Shown here piece by piece: positions 54,501 to 64,000 of a stretch of 64,000 nt of DNA (position 1 is its first letter; each line of letters starts with the position of its first letter). A program made the position numbers and the translations under genes. The stretch covers positions 3,380,001-3,444,000 of the forward strand of contig OZ026556.1 in NCBI GenBank assembly GCA_964020155.1, written 5' to 3'. The notes under the pieces were generated by a model that saw only the letters and a list, made by a program, of their open reading frames with translations, was not told the DNA's origin and made no database searches. The stretch is from Chondrilla cf. caribensis. Taxonomy: Eukaryota > Porifera > Demospongiae > Chondrillida > Chondrillidae.

Positions 54501-54909
54501 ACGTATGTGCTTATGAACAAACATGTATGCACGTATATCAGATAACACTGATACATACAGTAGATACACGTACGTACATACGTACGTACGTAAGTACATG
54601 CAATTGTAGTACTGTGTGTGCTTGTGTAACTCTCTCACTGTATGTAGTGTACACAGATAGTACATACATACATACCTTCGCCCTCTTCGAGTGCTTTAGC
54701 AGTACCGAAATCGGTCACTAATATGTGCATACTCTCGCTCAGCAGGACATTCTCTGGTTTAAGGTCTCTGTGAATGATGCCAAGATTATGAAGATACTCC
54801 AGTGCTACTGCAATCTCAGCAGCATAGAACTTTGAGGCAGAGGCATCAAAACTGCCAACCTTCGGAGATTGGAAAAACGTACAGGTAGTTGAAGTGTGTG
54901 TGTGTGTGT

Positions 54910-54970
<61 letters not shown>

Positions 54971-55435
54971 TGTGTGTGTGCCTCAATCTGTCGATGTGCA
55001 TGTGTGCGTGCGTCCATAAGTCTTCAACATCAATGTCTTACACAGTGTGTAAGCCTGGTGTGAGTATACCCAAAGACTCCCAAAATGGGTAAAATGTTGC
55101 ACTCAGCAATTACAGTTTCTATTATTATTTCAAATTGAGCATAACGGTCATGTAAATCCCCTAATGCATCTAGCGAATGTATCTATGAATAGCACCAGTC
55201 ATCAGCATTACCTAATACGTATGCAATGTGTTATATAAACGACAAACTAACCTTTCTTATGTAGTTTAACAGCTCACCACATTTCGCATAGGTTAGTCCA
55301 AAGTCTGTTTCCAGTTAAGGACCAAATGTACATACGTACTAGTGATTAGTCACAAACACATGACATATGTACGTATATGTACGTACCATATTTGAACACA
55401 CACAAGCACACCTAAAATGTGCATGATTGAACACA

Positions 55436-55497
<62 letters not shown>

Positions 55498-58450
55498 TAG
55501 AATAGTAGCATATCAAATTGCATTGGAATGACACGTTTGTACAGTACATACAGTGTAAAAAAATACAAATACATACATAGGCATAATTAGCATACATTAA
55601 ATACATTATACGTACGTATCTCATGCATACATTATATATTTCCTATGTATGTGAGATATGTGAGCAAGACTGTGGATCTCAGTCTGTTAATAGGCTTCAA
55701 AAGGCAAATTGAAACAAAACAAATAACACAGGGTGTCAATATCCGGGAAGGACAGGAGAGGAGCAAAACAAAACACAAAACAGTGAAAATGGCCTACATC
55801 AATGGAGGTAGGTAAAGGGGCTATTTATAGGTGAATTGAGTAGGAAAGAGACAAACACCGCAAGGAGGCCTTGCCTGCATAGAACAGAACTCAATATTCT
55901 GTACGTGTACATACATGCTTATGTATCTACATGCTGGAGTACATTTGCAGTATGTACGTACATAAGTAGGTACATGAGGTCCATGTACTCATAGCATGTT
56001 TCCAATAAGCAAGACACCATATTCTCACTAAACCAACATCCGCCACAAACAGGTGAGGTATACGTACATACATATGTATGTATGTACATGCATAGGAGAG
56101 GAAGGATCACCCTCAGCAAGGAGAACCGAACAAATGTCCAGAAGGAAGTAAAAATACACTTACTAATGATTCCGAAAACCAGGAGGTCGCACCTAGTAAC
56201 AAAGGACACGTGTACACTTTAATTACCTACTCTGCACATTTCAACATGACTTCACCACGGTGCACACCAACACACATGCATGTGAATATATGTAACAATG
56301 TCCGTCAGTGTTAAGATTATATTGTAGTTGATGGGAAGTCCAGACTACTACAAACTCTGCGGATGTTACATGAGGCCTAGCAGGCAACTGGGCACTACAC
56401 CACATGAGTGGCAACAGCTGATCAATACTATAACTGTAGATAATACATTCTAGCTGGCTTAGTAAGTGCCTTATAGGACACACTATATCTGTACTCTTGT
56501 CAGACTGTCAACTGGTTAACAGGATTTACACGAGTTAGGGACTCAGTAAAGAGTATGTATGTACACTAGGGTACACTTCACACCAACACCATTTCAACAC
56601 AGTATTCTGTCATGCACAGACATATTAGCTCCAGGTATCAGTCATACATACTGTATGATGATGTACTCTGTTAAGATGAAATCCTGCTAGTATGGAAAAA
56701 ACACATCCTTGGAGCTTGTGCTGAGTGGGTTTCACTGTATTGACAGTTGAATTATCAAATCTGGGTACTCAATAAACATGTTGCACTATACTGTAGTTTC
56801 TAGTCCTATGAGTGTAGGTACTCACCGATACAGACACATGCTGTCGTACAACCAAAGAGAGGAGGATACAGAGATTCTCTTTGTCTTGAAAAGTGAAATA
56901 GAGTTGGACAAAAAATGGATGCTGCAGGCGTAGCATGACATCCTTCTCACGGCTCACGTACTGGACCTTTTTCTCTTTGATTATGTGTCGCTTCTCGAGG
57001 ATTTTCACTGCACAGAGTAACAAAAATGGGCTGCAATTGATTTAGTACTCAAAAGAAATATTGGAATACTTATCTTCTGGCAGTAACACAGTCTTGTCGG
57101 GGAACTAGTCTAATACACTCTGATCCACAAGTAAGGTGAACATGCCTAATTTCAGACAGTACCTAATTCCAAACAGTTCATCTATTACAGTATTGTTTTC
57201 AAAAATCTATTATTTATAGCTTATATTCTTAATCCTTACACACTATCCTTCGGTCTGCTCATTATTGACCAGATTGCTGAAATGTTCGGAATTATCCCTG
57301 CCTACCTTATGCACAGAAGAGGGCGCAAACTATAGGGTAGAGTAGGTAAACTTGGAATCGATGGTCTTGAGCACCCCAGCACTGAGCTACTGATAAAAGT
57401 TCACGTTGGTGTCATCTCCATGGAGAGGTGATTCAATATTAAGTGACATTCATCCACAGATAAAGATTATCAGGGTCTGAAGATGCCCTATTCAATTACT
57501 GCACTTCGCCCTACATACCCATTCCACAAAGACACGCACAATAATATTTGTACAGGATGTACAGTGGGTATACACACTATTTGGAGTCACATACGTACAT
57601 ACGTACATGCATACTGCTTTCTTGATTTCTTGTCAGTAACAAGAACAACCTATAAGATTAAGTACAGAAACAAGAGAATATAACATCAACAGAAGATTAG
57701 CATGTAAGTAGGGTTGGGCGATACTGATTTTTTGATACATACGATTATCGTGCAGCAAAATATCGCGATATACGATAATATCGTGATATTTGAAATAACA
57801 ATAATAATAACCCCAGAATATGCCCGAAGTACACTTTTTAGTTATTAAAATTCACATTTCGACTCGCTCGTTCGATAATATGTGTCATTACGTGTAACCG
57901 CAACAATGAATTTATATTACGCGAGAAAACATGGCCGATTTCGAAACGCGGAGAATAAGAAATGGGCTAGAATTCGAGTGCAACGGCTTCAACGACCGTA
58001 AAAATTTCAGCGAAGGGTCTTTTAAACCTAAGAAAGACATCCAAATAATTCAAGTGCAGGGGTCGATAGTGCTACTGCTTTACACCAACCGCGATGTATC
58101 GTCAATACGATATATCGCGGGCTGGACAATCACTCGCGATACGATAATCGTGTAAATCATTATCGCGATATTATCGTATAATCGGAATATCGCCCAACCC
58201 TACATGTAAGGACATGTACACTTGTAGTATGTGTGCAATACACACATACGTACATGTACGTATGTACCAGTAGCATACAAGAATACATACATGTACATGT
58301 ATGTACATAGACAAATATAATAATGACAACCAAACATCTCAGCACTGAAGTGAGGTTTTAGTTAAAGGCATGTGTTCAAGGGCAGACAACCAGTATCTTT
58401 TTCACCTGTTACTTGAACACACACAGACACACACACACGCGCGCGCACAT

Positions 58451-58509
<59 letters not shown>

Positions 58510-59090
58510 GCAATGGAAGGAATCTCCTCTATACACAGCATACAAACAGTGAGATACATCCCACCACAGACAATGTGAACTACTGTACGTGACTTCGGCG
58601 AAGACGTGTGACGTGACCCGGAGGACACAAACAGGAAACGTGCTCAGGACAAATGAAGCTCAAAGTTCGTTAGCGCACACGCATACAAGGTGACAGTTGG
58701 CGCGCAAAACTGTTCAGACAGAAAACAGCCGTGAAACCACTCAAGTGTGCACCCGCACCCGACCAGTGTCTATGGTGCCGGCGATTATCATACGTCAAAT
58801 CATAGATACTCCAACACAGGTGTTGGAGTATCTATGGTCAAATTTAGCCGGACAACTCGAGTCGCAGAGACGATTCTAAACAGAAAATACTCTGCGTACA
58901 CGCACACACACAATAGGATATAGTTCATCATATCAACATTGAACATATTCGTGTAAGGATTAGACAGAGTAATCATCTCTACCGTCGAGTAGGAGCCTTC
59001 TCCGAGGATCTTTCCAAATTCGAAGTCTTCGCGTGAATACTTTCTCGCCTCTTTTTCAACCTGAGCCAGTCCGTCCTCCAAGACAGCCAT
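49924..59090 (-). CDS. PDPK1: 3-phosphoinositide-dependent protein kinase 1
   Basis: AGC-family master kinase that phosphorylates the activation loops of AKT, S6K and related kinases at the membrane. Minus-strand exons: 58983-59090, 56870-57007, 55252-55304, 54676-54859, 53851-53926, 53379-53447, 53201-53297, 52288-52467, 51609-51760, 51151-51208, 50499-50651, 49924-50037. Junctions close except after exon 1 (phase 0), where a small exon encoding the residues between GEGSYST and VKILEK was not located. Kinase motifs: [20 protein letters not shown] (PIF pocket and helix C), [29 protein letters not shown], activation-loop serine in [29 protein letters not shown], and [10 protein letters not shown] in the C-lobe. 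A PH domain follows: [53 protein letters not shown] 59090 was chosen for similarity; an in-frame ATG lies 15 nt upstream. Confidence 0.94.
50105..50401. mobile_element. MITE with CAGTGGTAC termini
   Basis: Begins CAGTGGTACCCCC and ends AGTACCACTG (297 bp), flanked by TA on each side (50103-50104, 50402-50403). The inner GGTGGTACCCCC near 50364 repeats the left subterminal sequence in direct orientation. Lies in the last PDPK1 intron, just upstream of the exon at 49924-50037. The termini suggest the Tc1/mariner-pogo group. Confidence 0.75.
51489..51581. repeat. (CA)n microsatellite, ~93 bp
   Basis: CA tract with CG and AACA interruptions, in the PDPK1 intron about 30 bp beyond the donor of exon 51609-51760. 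Confidence 0.95.
54286..54367. repeat. Foldback hairpin in PDPK1 intron
   Basis: ATAACCATCCCGATCTCAGCAG and its near-complement CTGCTGATATCGGGATGGTTAT enclose about 38 bp. A compact inverted repeat, probably the remains of a MITE. Confidence 0.8.
54895..54980. repeat. (TG)n microsatellite, ~86 bp
   Basis: TG tract in the PDPK1 intron, about 35 bp upstream (in transcript sense) of the HRD/DFG exon 54676-54859. Confidence 0.95.
55437..55497. repeat. (CA)n microsatellite, ~61 bp
   Basis: Uninterrupted CA tract in the PDPK1 intron upstream of exon 55252-55304. Confidence 0.97.
57709..58202. mobile_element. hAT-like MITE with 8-bp target duplication
   Basis: A 494-bp element with termini TAGGGTTGGGCGATA and, inverted at the other end, TAGGGTTGGGCGATA. 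It is flanked by a perfect 8-bp direct repeat CATGTAAG (57701-57708 and 58203-58210). An 8-bp target duplication is the hallmark of the hAT superfamily. Internal DNA is rich in TATCGCGATA-type palindromes. An open frame at 57931-58155 (74 codons from an [16 protein letters not shown]...) lies inside but matches nothing I recognise. Located in PDPK1 intron 1. Confidence 0.9.
58427..58507. repeat. (CA)n microsatellite, ~80 bp
   Basis: CA tract preceded by CGCGCGCGCA, in PDPK1 intron 1. Confidence 0.95.
58801..58836. repeat. Perfect 36-bp palindrome
   Basis: CATAGATACTCCAACAC, then AG, then the exact reverse complement GTGTTGGAGTATCTATG. The arms are 17 bp with no mismatch. It lies about 150 bp downstream of PDPK1 exon 1, inside intron 1. 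Confidence 0.95.
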
Positions 59091-59284
59091 TCTGCACTCT
59101 CGCAAATCAACTTTCGAAGACGACCATATACTGTATTACAAGAATCAGTAGTCGATATGGCGAAGGAGGAGCTTCTGCTACTGGCGGGGCTAGGATAGAA
59201 GGTTGTGGGTAAGACCCCGTAATAACTGCAACTTTAATAGTCCCTTACGCCCACAATTAAATGGTGGCCCAATAGCAGAGAAAA
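59091..59284. promoter_or_regulatory. Bidirectional promoter region PDPK1/ATP5PD
   Basis: 194 bp between the start codons of two divergent genes. Both promoters must lie in or overlap this stretch. No TATA element is evident. Confidence 0.6.
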
Positions 59285-59717
59285 ATGAGCGCAAGGAAAG
59301 CAGGTCAAAAGGTGTTTGACTGGGTCAAAATAAGTTCTATGATACCTAATGAAGCCAAAGCTGAATTAGCTGCTTTTAGAACCCAGCATGAATCAGCTAG
59401 AGCGTCGTAAGTCCCCCTGTAGTGATTTGTACATTTTCAGGTCTGTACTTTATTTTGCGACTCAATATTGCAGATGTTTATCGCTCCCGGATAAACCAGA
59501 GCCCATAGACTGGGACTATTATCGCAAGAATATCTCCAAAGCAGGACTGGTAGACTCCTTCCAGAAGCAAGTCAGTCTTTGAAACTTTCATCTTTATATT
59601 CACTTCGAAACTTGATGTTGTACGCCCTAACTTTAGTTTGAAGCAGTGAAGATTCCATTCCCAAAGGATACAAAATCGGCCGAAATTACCCAAAAAGAGA
59701 AAGAATTTGTAAGTAAC

Positions 59718-59764
<47 letters not shown>

Positions 59765-60562
59765 TGTGTGTGTGTGAACACTGAATAGTGATGAAAATTT
59801 AATGATACCTGAGCTGTGTTGTTCTTACTGGTCTCCTCAACTTTGATATATATCCTGGCTTGTTGTGTGGGTCCATAGTACTCCTCTGTATTGCTGCAGG
59901 AGTTAGAAGCTCAGAAGGAGGTTGCCCAAGCTAAGGAACGTATCCAGAAGCTCCAGGAACAGGTGACTAATCTACACATACTGCATCTGTCCACTTTGCT
60001 GGGATCTCCTGCTCTTGCTTTAACAACTGTAGCAGAATACGAATAGTCCAACGGTGGTTATGCAAATTCTTTGTTCACTTTGACTGGATTTTTAGAGCTT
60101 GTGTTACTCCTTGTGACCATATACCAAGATGCATATTTCACTGACTACAATAGTATGTATAATAGGATTGAGTGTACAGTGTAGGGGTTGGGATATTTAG
60201 CTGAATGCAATAGTCTGTGGATGTGTAGGGTTGGATGTACGTATGCGTGTATCATGCTTTCTATGTAGCTTGCAAAGATAAAGAGTCAAAAGCCCTATGA
60301 AGAAATGACGGTGCGTACTTGAAATCCATACCTTTATGCAGCAACACGTACCTACAGCATGCTAACACGTTTGTGTGCAAGAGATGACCATCTTTCTTCA
60401 ACATTACTTCATCTACCTGTGTTTTGCTGTTACGGTCTTGTCTGTGTTCAGTTTTGTCACTGTGTTGAGTGCCTCCCTATCCAGGTGGACGAGTACCTGG
60501 CCGACAAGCCAGAGCTGCGTCGTCAGATCGACAACGACATCAAAAACCATCACTGGTACTGA
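59285..60562 (+). CDS. ATP5PD: ATP synthase peripheral stalk subunit d
   Basis: Peripheral-stalk component of mitochondrial F1Fo ATP synthase, linking the catalytic head to the membrane part. Six exons: 59285-59406, 59474-59570, 59637-59708, 59900-59962, 60269-60310, 60485-60562. All phases close, giving 157 residues, close to the roughly 160 of animal homologues. Key matches: MSARKAGQKVFDWVKI with MIPNEAKAEL (N-terminal helices), LPDKPEPIDWDYYRKNISKA then GLVDSF (the most conserved block), FEAVKIPFPKD, an acidic/basic coiled coil (EKEFELEAQKEVAQAKERIQ), and KPYEEMTVDEYLADKPEL. There is no cleavable presequence of obvious type, as in other animal d subunits. The gene is divergent from PDPK1. 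Confidence 0.95.
59723..59776. repeat. (TG)n microsatellite
   Basis: TG tract in ATP5PD intron 3, starting about 14 bp after the exon 3 donor (59708). Confidence 0.95.
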
Positions 60563-61058
60563 GGTCCTGCCTTGACTCAAGGCCACGTGGAGCAATATAA
60601 CTTATCTACATATGCACATTCTAGTCAATTCTGTATGTTCTTATGTTGTACTAATAACATGGTTGGGGAAGCTTGATTAATTGTTGTATAACTTCAACGC
60701 TTTTCATATGCATAATACACATATCTATACATTCAATACTCCTTGTTTGCTAGGCCATCTTGATAAATTCTTGATGGTAGATGATAGATCATGCAGTACA
60801 CTAAACTCAAAGCACAAAATTTAATATCACACGTTGATTCATTTCTGAGCTGTAAAAAAAATACATGCGCTCTTATAATGTTGTGATGTTGTGACTCCAT
60901 TAATGATTATAATGACTTGTTGCATTACTACAAAGCAGTAAAATCTTAGTGTAGTTTAGAATTCCTTGACCTTCAGTATTTCTTGCTTGCTGGAGGGATA
61001 TATTGAGTTTGTTACCATAGTTGTGATGAAATGTTGAAGTACCAACATACACTGCAAC
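60563..61058. other. Convergent spacer after ATP5PD
   Basis: About 500 bp between the ATP5PD stop and the last recognised exon of the minus-strand gene to the right. No coding potential was recognised. An additional terminal exon of the neighbour could lie here, because its last exon contains a GTAAGT donor overlapping its stop. Confidence 0.5.
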
Positions 61059-62906
61059 TTACTCAGGTGGCAGATGCATCCGAAGAAGCATAAACTCTTT
61101 CAGTGTTTGAGAAAGAAGGTACTTGTGTGTTTCGGCGAGTTGATCCCTCAGAATCTCTTGCAGATCCTCAGCAAGCTACGTAAAGGATGCAGAAATGTGG
61201 CATAATTAGTAATTCTCCTGTGTGGGCCTATAAACAATCTTCAGTATCCAGTGGTTTCTAGTGAGTGAAGCCTTTGTAGGCACTAAAATGTATTCTAAAC
61301 CGTAAACCGTTCAGCACATCCAGAAATTTCACCTAAGTCTGTTTGGTTGACTGTATTGTACAATACAGTGACAGCCTCTTTGGTTCAGTGCTGTACGTAC
61401 ATGTACTGTAGTGAACTTACGTGAGGATCAATGACTGCATATGTCACTGCAAAGAAGTCAACCCCAAGCCTGCAAGGCAGATGTGATAGATGTAAAGAAG
61501 TACATATAGTAAAATGTACTACACTGTATACACACCACAAATCTATAATACTGTAATACACAGTATATGTTATGCATGTACATGTTTTACAGCTGGTTTC
61601 TAGTGTAATGGCCATTTGGCTGAAGACATTATTTGAAAAGTGTGTTACCGCTCACCTTTCAAAGAGGGGATGGATGTCTTCTTTGGATTGTACAAGATAA
61701 CTGGTCAACCCCCTCAACATGCAAATTGTGGCAATGACGTTGACTTTTGAGGTCTAAAAGAAGTCATGTGATGATCACATGATGATTGTGTGACAATACT
61801 ATTGCAACACACCTCAGAACCAACAGTTTTGTAGGAGCAAGTTTTCAGCCTCCGATACCAGTTGGTGGCATTGGACTGCACATGCACAGGAAAGAATAGA
61901 GTAGTAGTGATCCTAAAAACTGCATAATACTGTAATAACTACACCATGAATGTATAACAAACTACACACTGTACATACAACAGAGGTATGTATGGTAACA
62001 GTAGTATGATAACTGTAGGCATGGTAACAGTAGGCATGGTAATAGTAGGTATGGTAACAGTAGGCATGGTAACATCCAGGTATAGTATAGGCACTCCTGT
62101 TGAATAGTCAGTACATGATTGATGTAATAGCAGCATCAATTCAATTGCTCCACATCAACAACATCCACTTTGTAGCAGCATGTTCCATCACTTGGTACAT
62201 ACTTGACAGTTTTTGGGGGGAAACAGAGAGTACATTCATATTGTAACGGAATAAAACCTGCACCAACTGACTCAAGCTAGTGAACACACACAACTGGTAA
62301 CATATAACTGTGTAGTCATATTTGCAATGGATATTGTTACAGTAGTAATACTGATGTAGAGTATTAACCTATATGGCAGCCAAAAGACATGAAACAATGC
62401 CTGTAAGTATGTGTTCTGTCGCATGTATGGTCGTAGGCATATGATAAACAAGATTGCTAATTGAGATTTTTCAGCAAAACTTTGTTTTAGTGTAAGGGCT
62501 GCCATTCCCACTGATCACTGCAAAACAACCATTCCAATACTTCTAGATAGTACTGCTGTATGATGATGTGTAGTAAGTCTGGCCTCAGCCATGCTGTATA
62601 GGGGGTCCAGTTGGCTATGGATATATATCCAAGAACCAGTGTCTATATGTAGGCTTCCCACTACCTGCACTGCTGATGTGACCACTTCATCGAACGACCT
62701 GGCCGTTGTGTCTGTGACGCTAAACATTGTGGTGATCGTTAAAGGATGGATATCATGGATGACCTTCAAAATTCTGTGAGAAGTGAGAGAATTTGATAGC
62801 AGTTTACTCTTTATAGCAAAAAGGATAATGAGTATGCATGCATAAGGTATGTATATTATAGACACACACACATATACATGCACACATATGCATGCACACA
62901 CACATA

Positions 62907-62967
<61 letters not shown>

Positions 62968-64000
62968 AAACACACACATACGCACACAGTCCACATACGT
63001 ATGTACAACGGTACAATGTACATACGTAGATGCATGTACACAAAGATACACACATCTACTTACTGAAGATTTGCCTCCAGCAATGCTGTACCTTGCTTCG
63101 CATCTGAAGCAATCTTTGGCTGATGTTCGCAAACAAATTGCTGTGCTTTGAGCTTGATGTCTTTCAGTGCATTCATAGTATTTTCCACCTAAAAATACAA
63201 AAAGATGAATGTTTAGTGGGACACTGAAACCTGAATGGTGTAGCAATAGCAACCAACCCATTTCTTGACAGTAGGTGCGGCCATTTTCTGGCCCAGTAGG
63301 TCCTGTGCCTCATGAACATCATTAAGGGCTGTCAAAATGGCCACAGGATGTCTGATTTCACCATTGAAGGCCACACTGAGTGTGCTACATGGAATGGATC
63401 AATATCACCTCTGGTAATTGATTACAAATCTGACCACCTCCATGATGTCATGCTCTGGAATTGGAATGTGGATTCTATTATTTTTTCTATTTATAACATC
63501 TAGGTGGTGATGTCATTCAGGAAGAGAGGGTCTGATGAGACAGTTCAACATGATATTACTAACCTAGCTCCATGATGTAGCTTCCCTAAGTTCATCCCTT
63601 CAGCTGCCAACTGTAGCAGTTCTTCTCCAAAAGGACTGACCTTACCATCCCAAGTGTCAGTGCAGCCTCCATGCTATGAACATACGTACATATGTACATA
63701 CTGTATGTACGTGAGTGTGTGCGTGCACACACACACACACGCACACACACACAAACACGCACACACTTTATGTACCTCTTTGTTCTCATGAATCAAAACC
63801 AATTTGAGCAATTGCATGTACAGTTCCACAGCTCTGTCTTCTTCCACAGCAGGCTGTATTTTAGAGCATTTAGAAATTTAGAACATAAAATGCACTGTAT
63901 ATGTATACAGTATGTAAAAGTGTGTGCAACATGTTAACCAGTCCCAGTTTATATAGCAGGTTCAACCTAGGATGATATTTGTGGTCGATAGCTGCTCCTA
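61059..64000 (-). CDS. Unrecognised helical protein, C-terminal part
   Basis: Minus-strand gene whose 5' part is beyond the window. Phase-consistent 3' exons: 61813-61875, 61656-61753, 61421-61469 and 61059-61175. They encode SNATNWYRRLKTCSYK, then VNVIATICMLRGLTSYLVQ, ERLGVDFFAVTYAVIDPH and LAEDLQEILRDQLAETHKYL, ending LLRMHLPPE. Upstream exons lie near 62.55-62.77 (DIHPLTITTMFSVTDTTARS), 63.08-63.19 (MNALKDIKLKAQQFV), 63.26-63.35 (RHPVAILTALNDVHEAQDLL), 63.57-63.65 (GEELLQLAAEGMNLGKLHHG), 63.79-63.85 (DRAVELYMQLLKLVLIHENK) and 63.95-64.0 (DHKYHPRLNLLYKLG). It is predominantly helical and soluble, with no catalytic motif. A trafficking- or scaffold-complex subunit is conceivable, but I cannot name it. 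The stop at 61059 overlaps a strong GTAAGT, so another 3' exon is possible. Confidence 0.72.
61985..62080. repeat. GGTATGGTAACAGTAG-type short repeat
   Basis: Six imperfect copies of a 15-bp unit (GTAGGCATGGTAACA) in an intron of the unnamed minus-strand gene. Confidence 0.85.
62868..62988. repeat. (CA)n compound microsatellite
   Basis: CA tract with AAACA and TGCA interruptions in an intron of the unnamed gene. A shorter CA/CG tract lies at about 63717-63765. Confidence 0.93.

Overview
This is a eukaryotic nuclear window. Its genes are built of short exons (20-640 bp) with GT-AG introns, and the proteins are recognisably animal: UBC9, PDPK1 with a PH domain, RALBP1, MEI1 and a receptor tyrosine kinase. 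Introns and spacers are full of (CA)n/(TG)n tracts, TACGTA/ACATACGT-rich low-complexity DNA, minisatellites and small DNA transposons. The compact layout, tightly paired genes and lineage-specific receptor kinase fit an early-branching marine animal, most probably a demosponge. That assignment is inference; no lineage marker proves it.

Layout. 1.3-7.8 kb (+): receptor tyrosine kinase with signal peptide, unrecognised ectodomain, TM segment, Tyr-rich juxtamembrane region and a kinase domain with HCD in place of HRD. 8.0-9.96 kb (-): RPP21, an RNase P/MRP subunit. 10.0-12.26 kb (+): COX10, head-to-head with RPP21 (51 bp between start codons). 12.3-21.3 kb (-): LIG1, tail-to-tail with COX10 (52 bp between stop codons). 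21.9-35.1 kb (-): a large many-exon gene identified as MEI1. 35.1-37.6 kb: two groups of degenerate repeats in opposite orientations. 37.66-37.9 kb (-): PHGDH pseudogene fragment. 38.15-44.04 kb (-): RALBP1, complete. 44.77-47.8 kb (-): UBE2I/UBC9, complete. 49.9-59.1 kb (-): PDPK1. 59.3-60.6 kb (+): ATP synthase subunit d, divergent from PDPK1. 61.06 kb to the right edge (-): an unrecognised helical protein, cut by the window end.

Coding sequences were assembled by hand from reading frame, splice consensus and exon phase. For COX10, LIG1, RPP21, RALBP1, UBE2I and ATP5PD every exon junction closes in phase. PDPK1 lacks one small exon after exon 1. MEI1 is phase-checked for its first ten exons and its last two. 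The RTK is ambiguous only between the ectodomain and TM exons.

Most genes are housekeeping: DNA replication and meiosis (LIG1, MEI1), mitochondrial respiration (COX10, ATP5PD), tRNA processing (RPP21), SUMO conjugation (UBE2I), and Ral/Rho and PI3K-PDK1 signalling. They do not form one pathway. The unusual material is the non-RD receptor kinase, the density of foldback and TIR elements (pogo/Tigger-like, hAT-like), the opposed repeat groups, and splice sites embedded in or beside tandem repeats.
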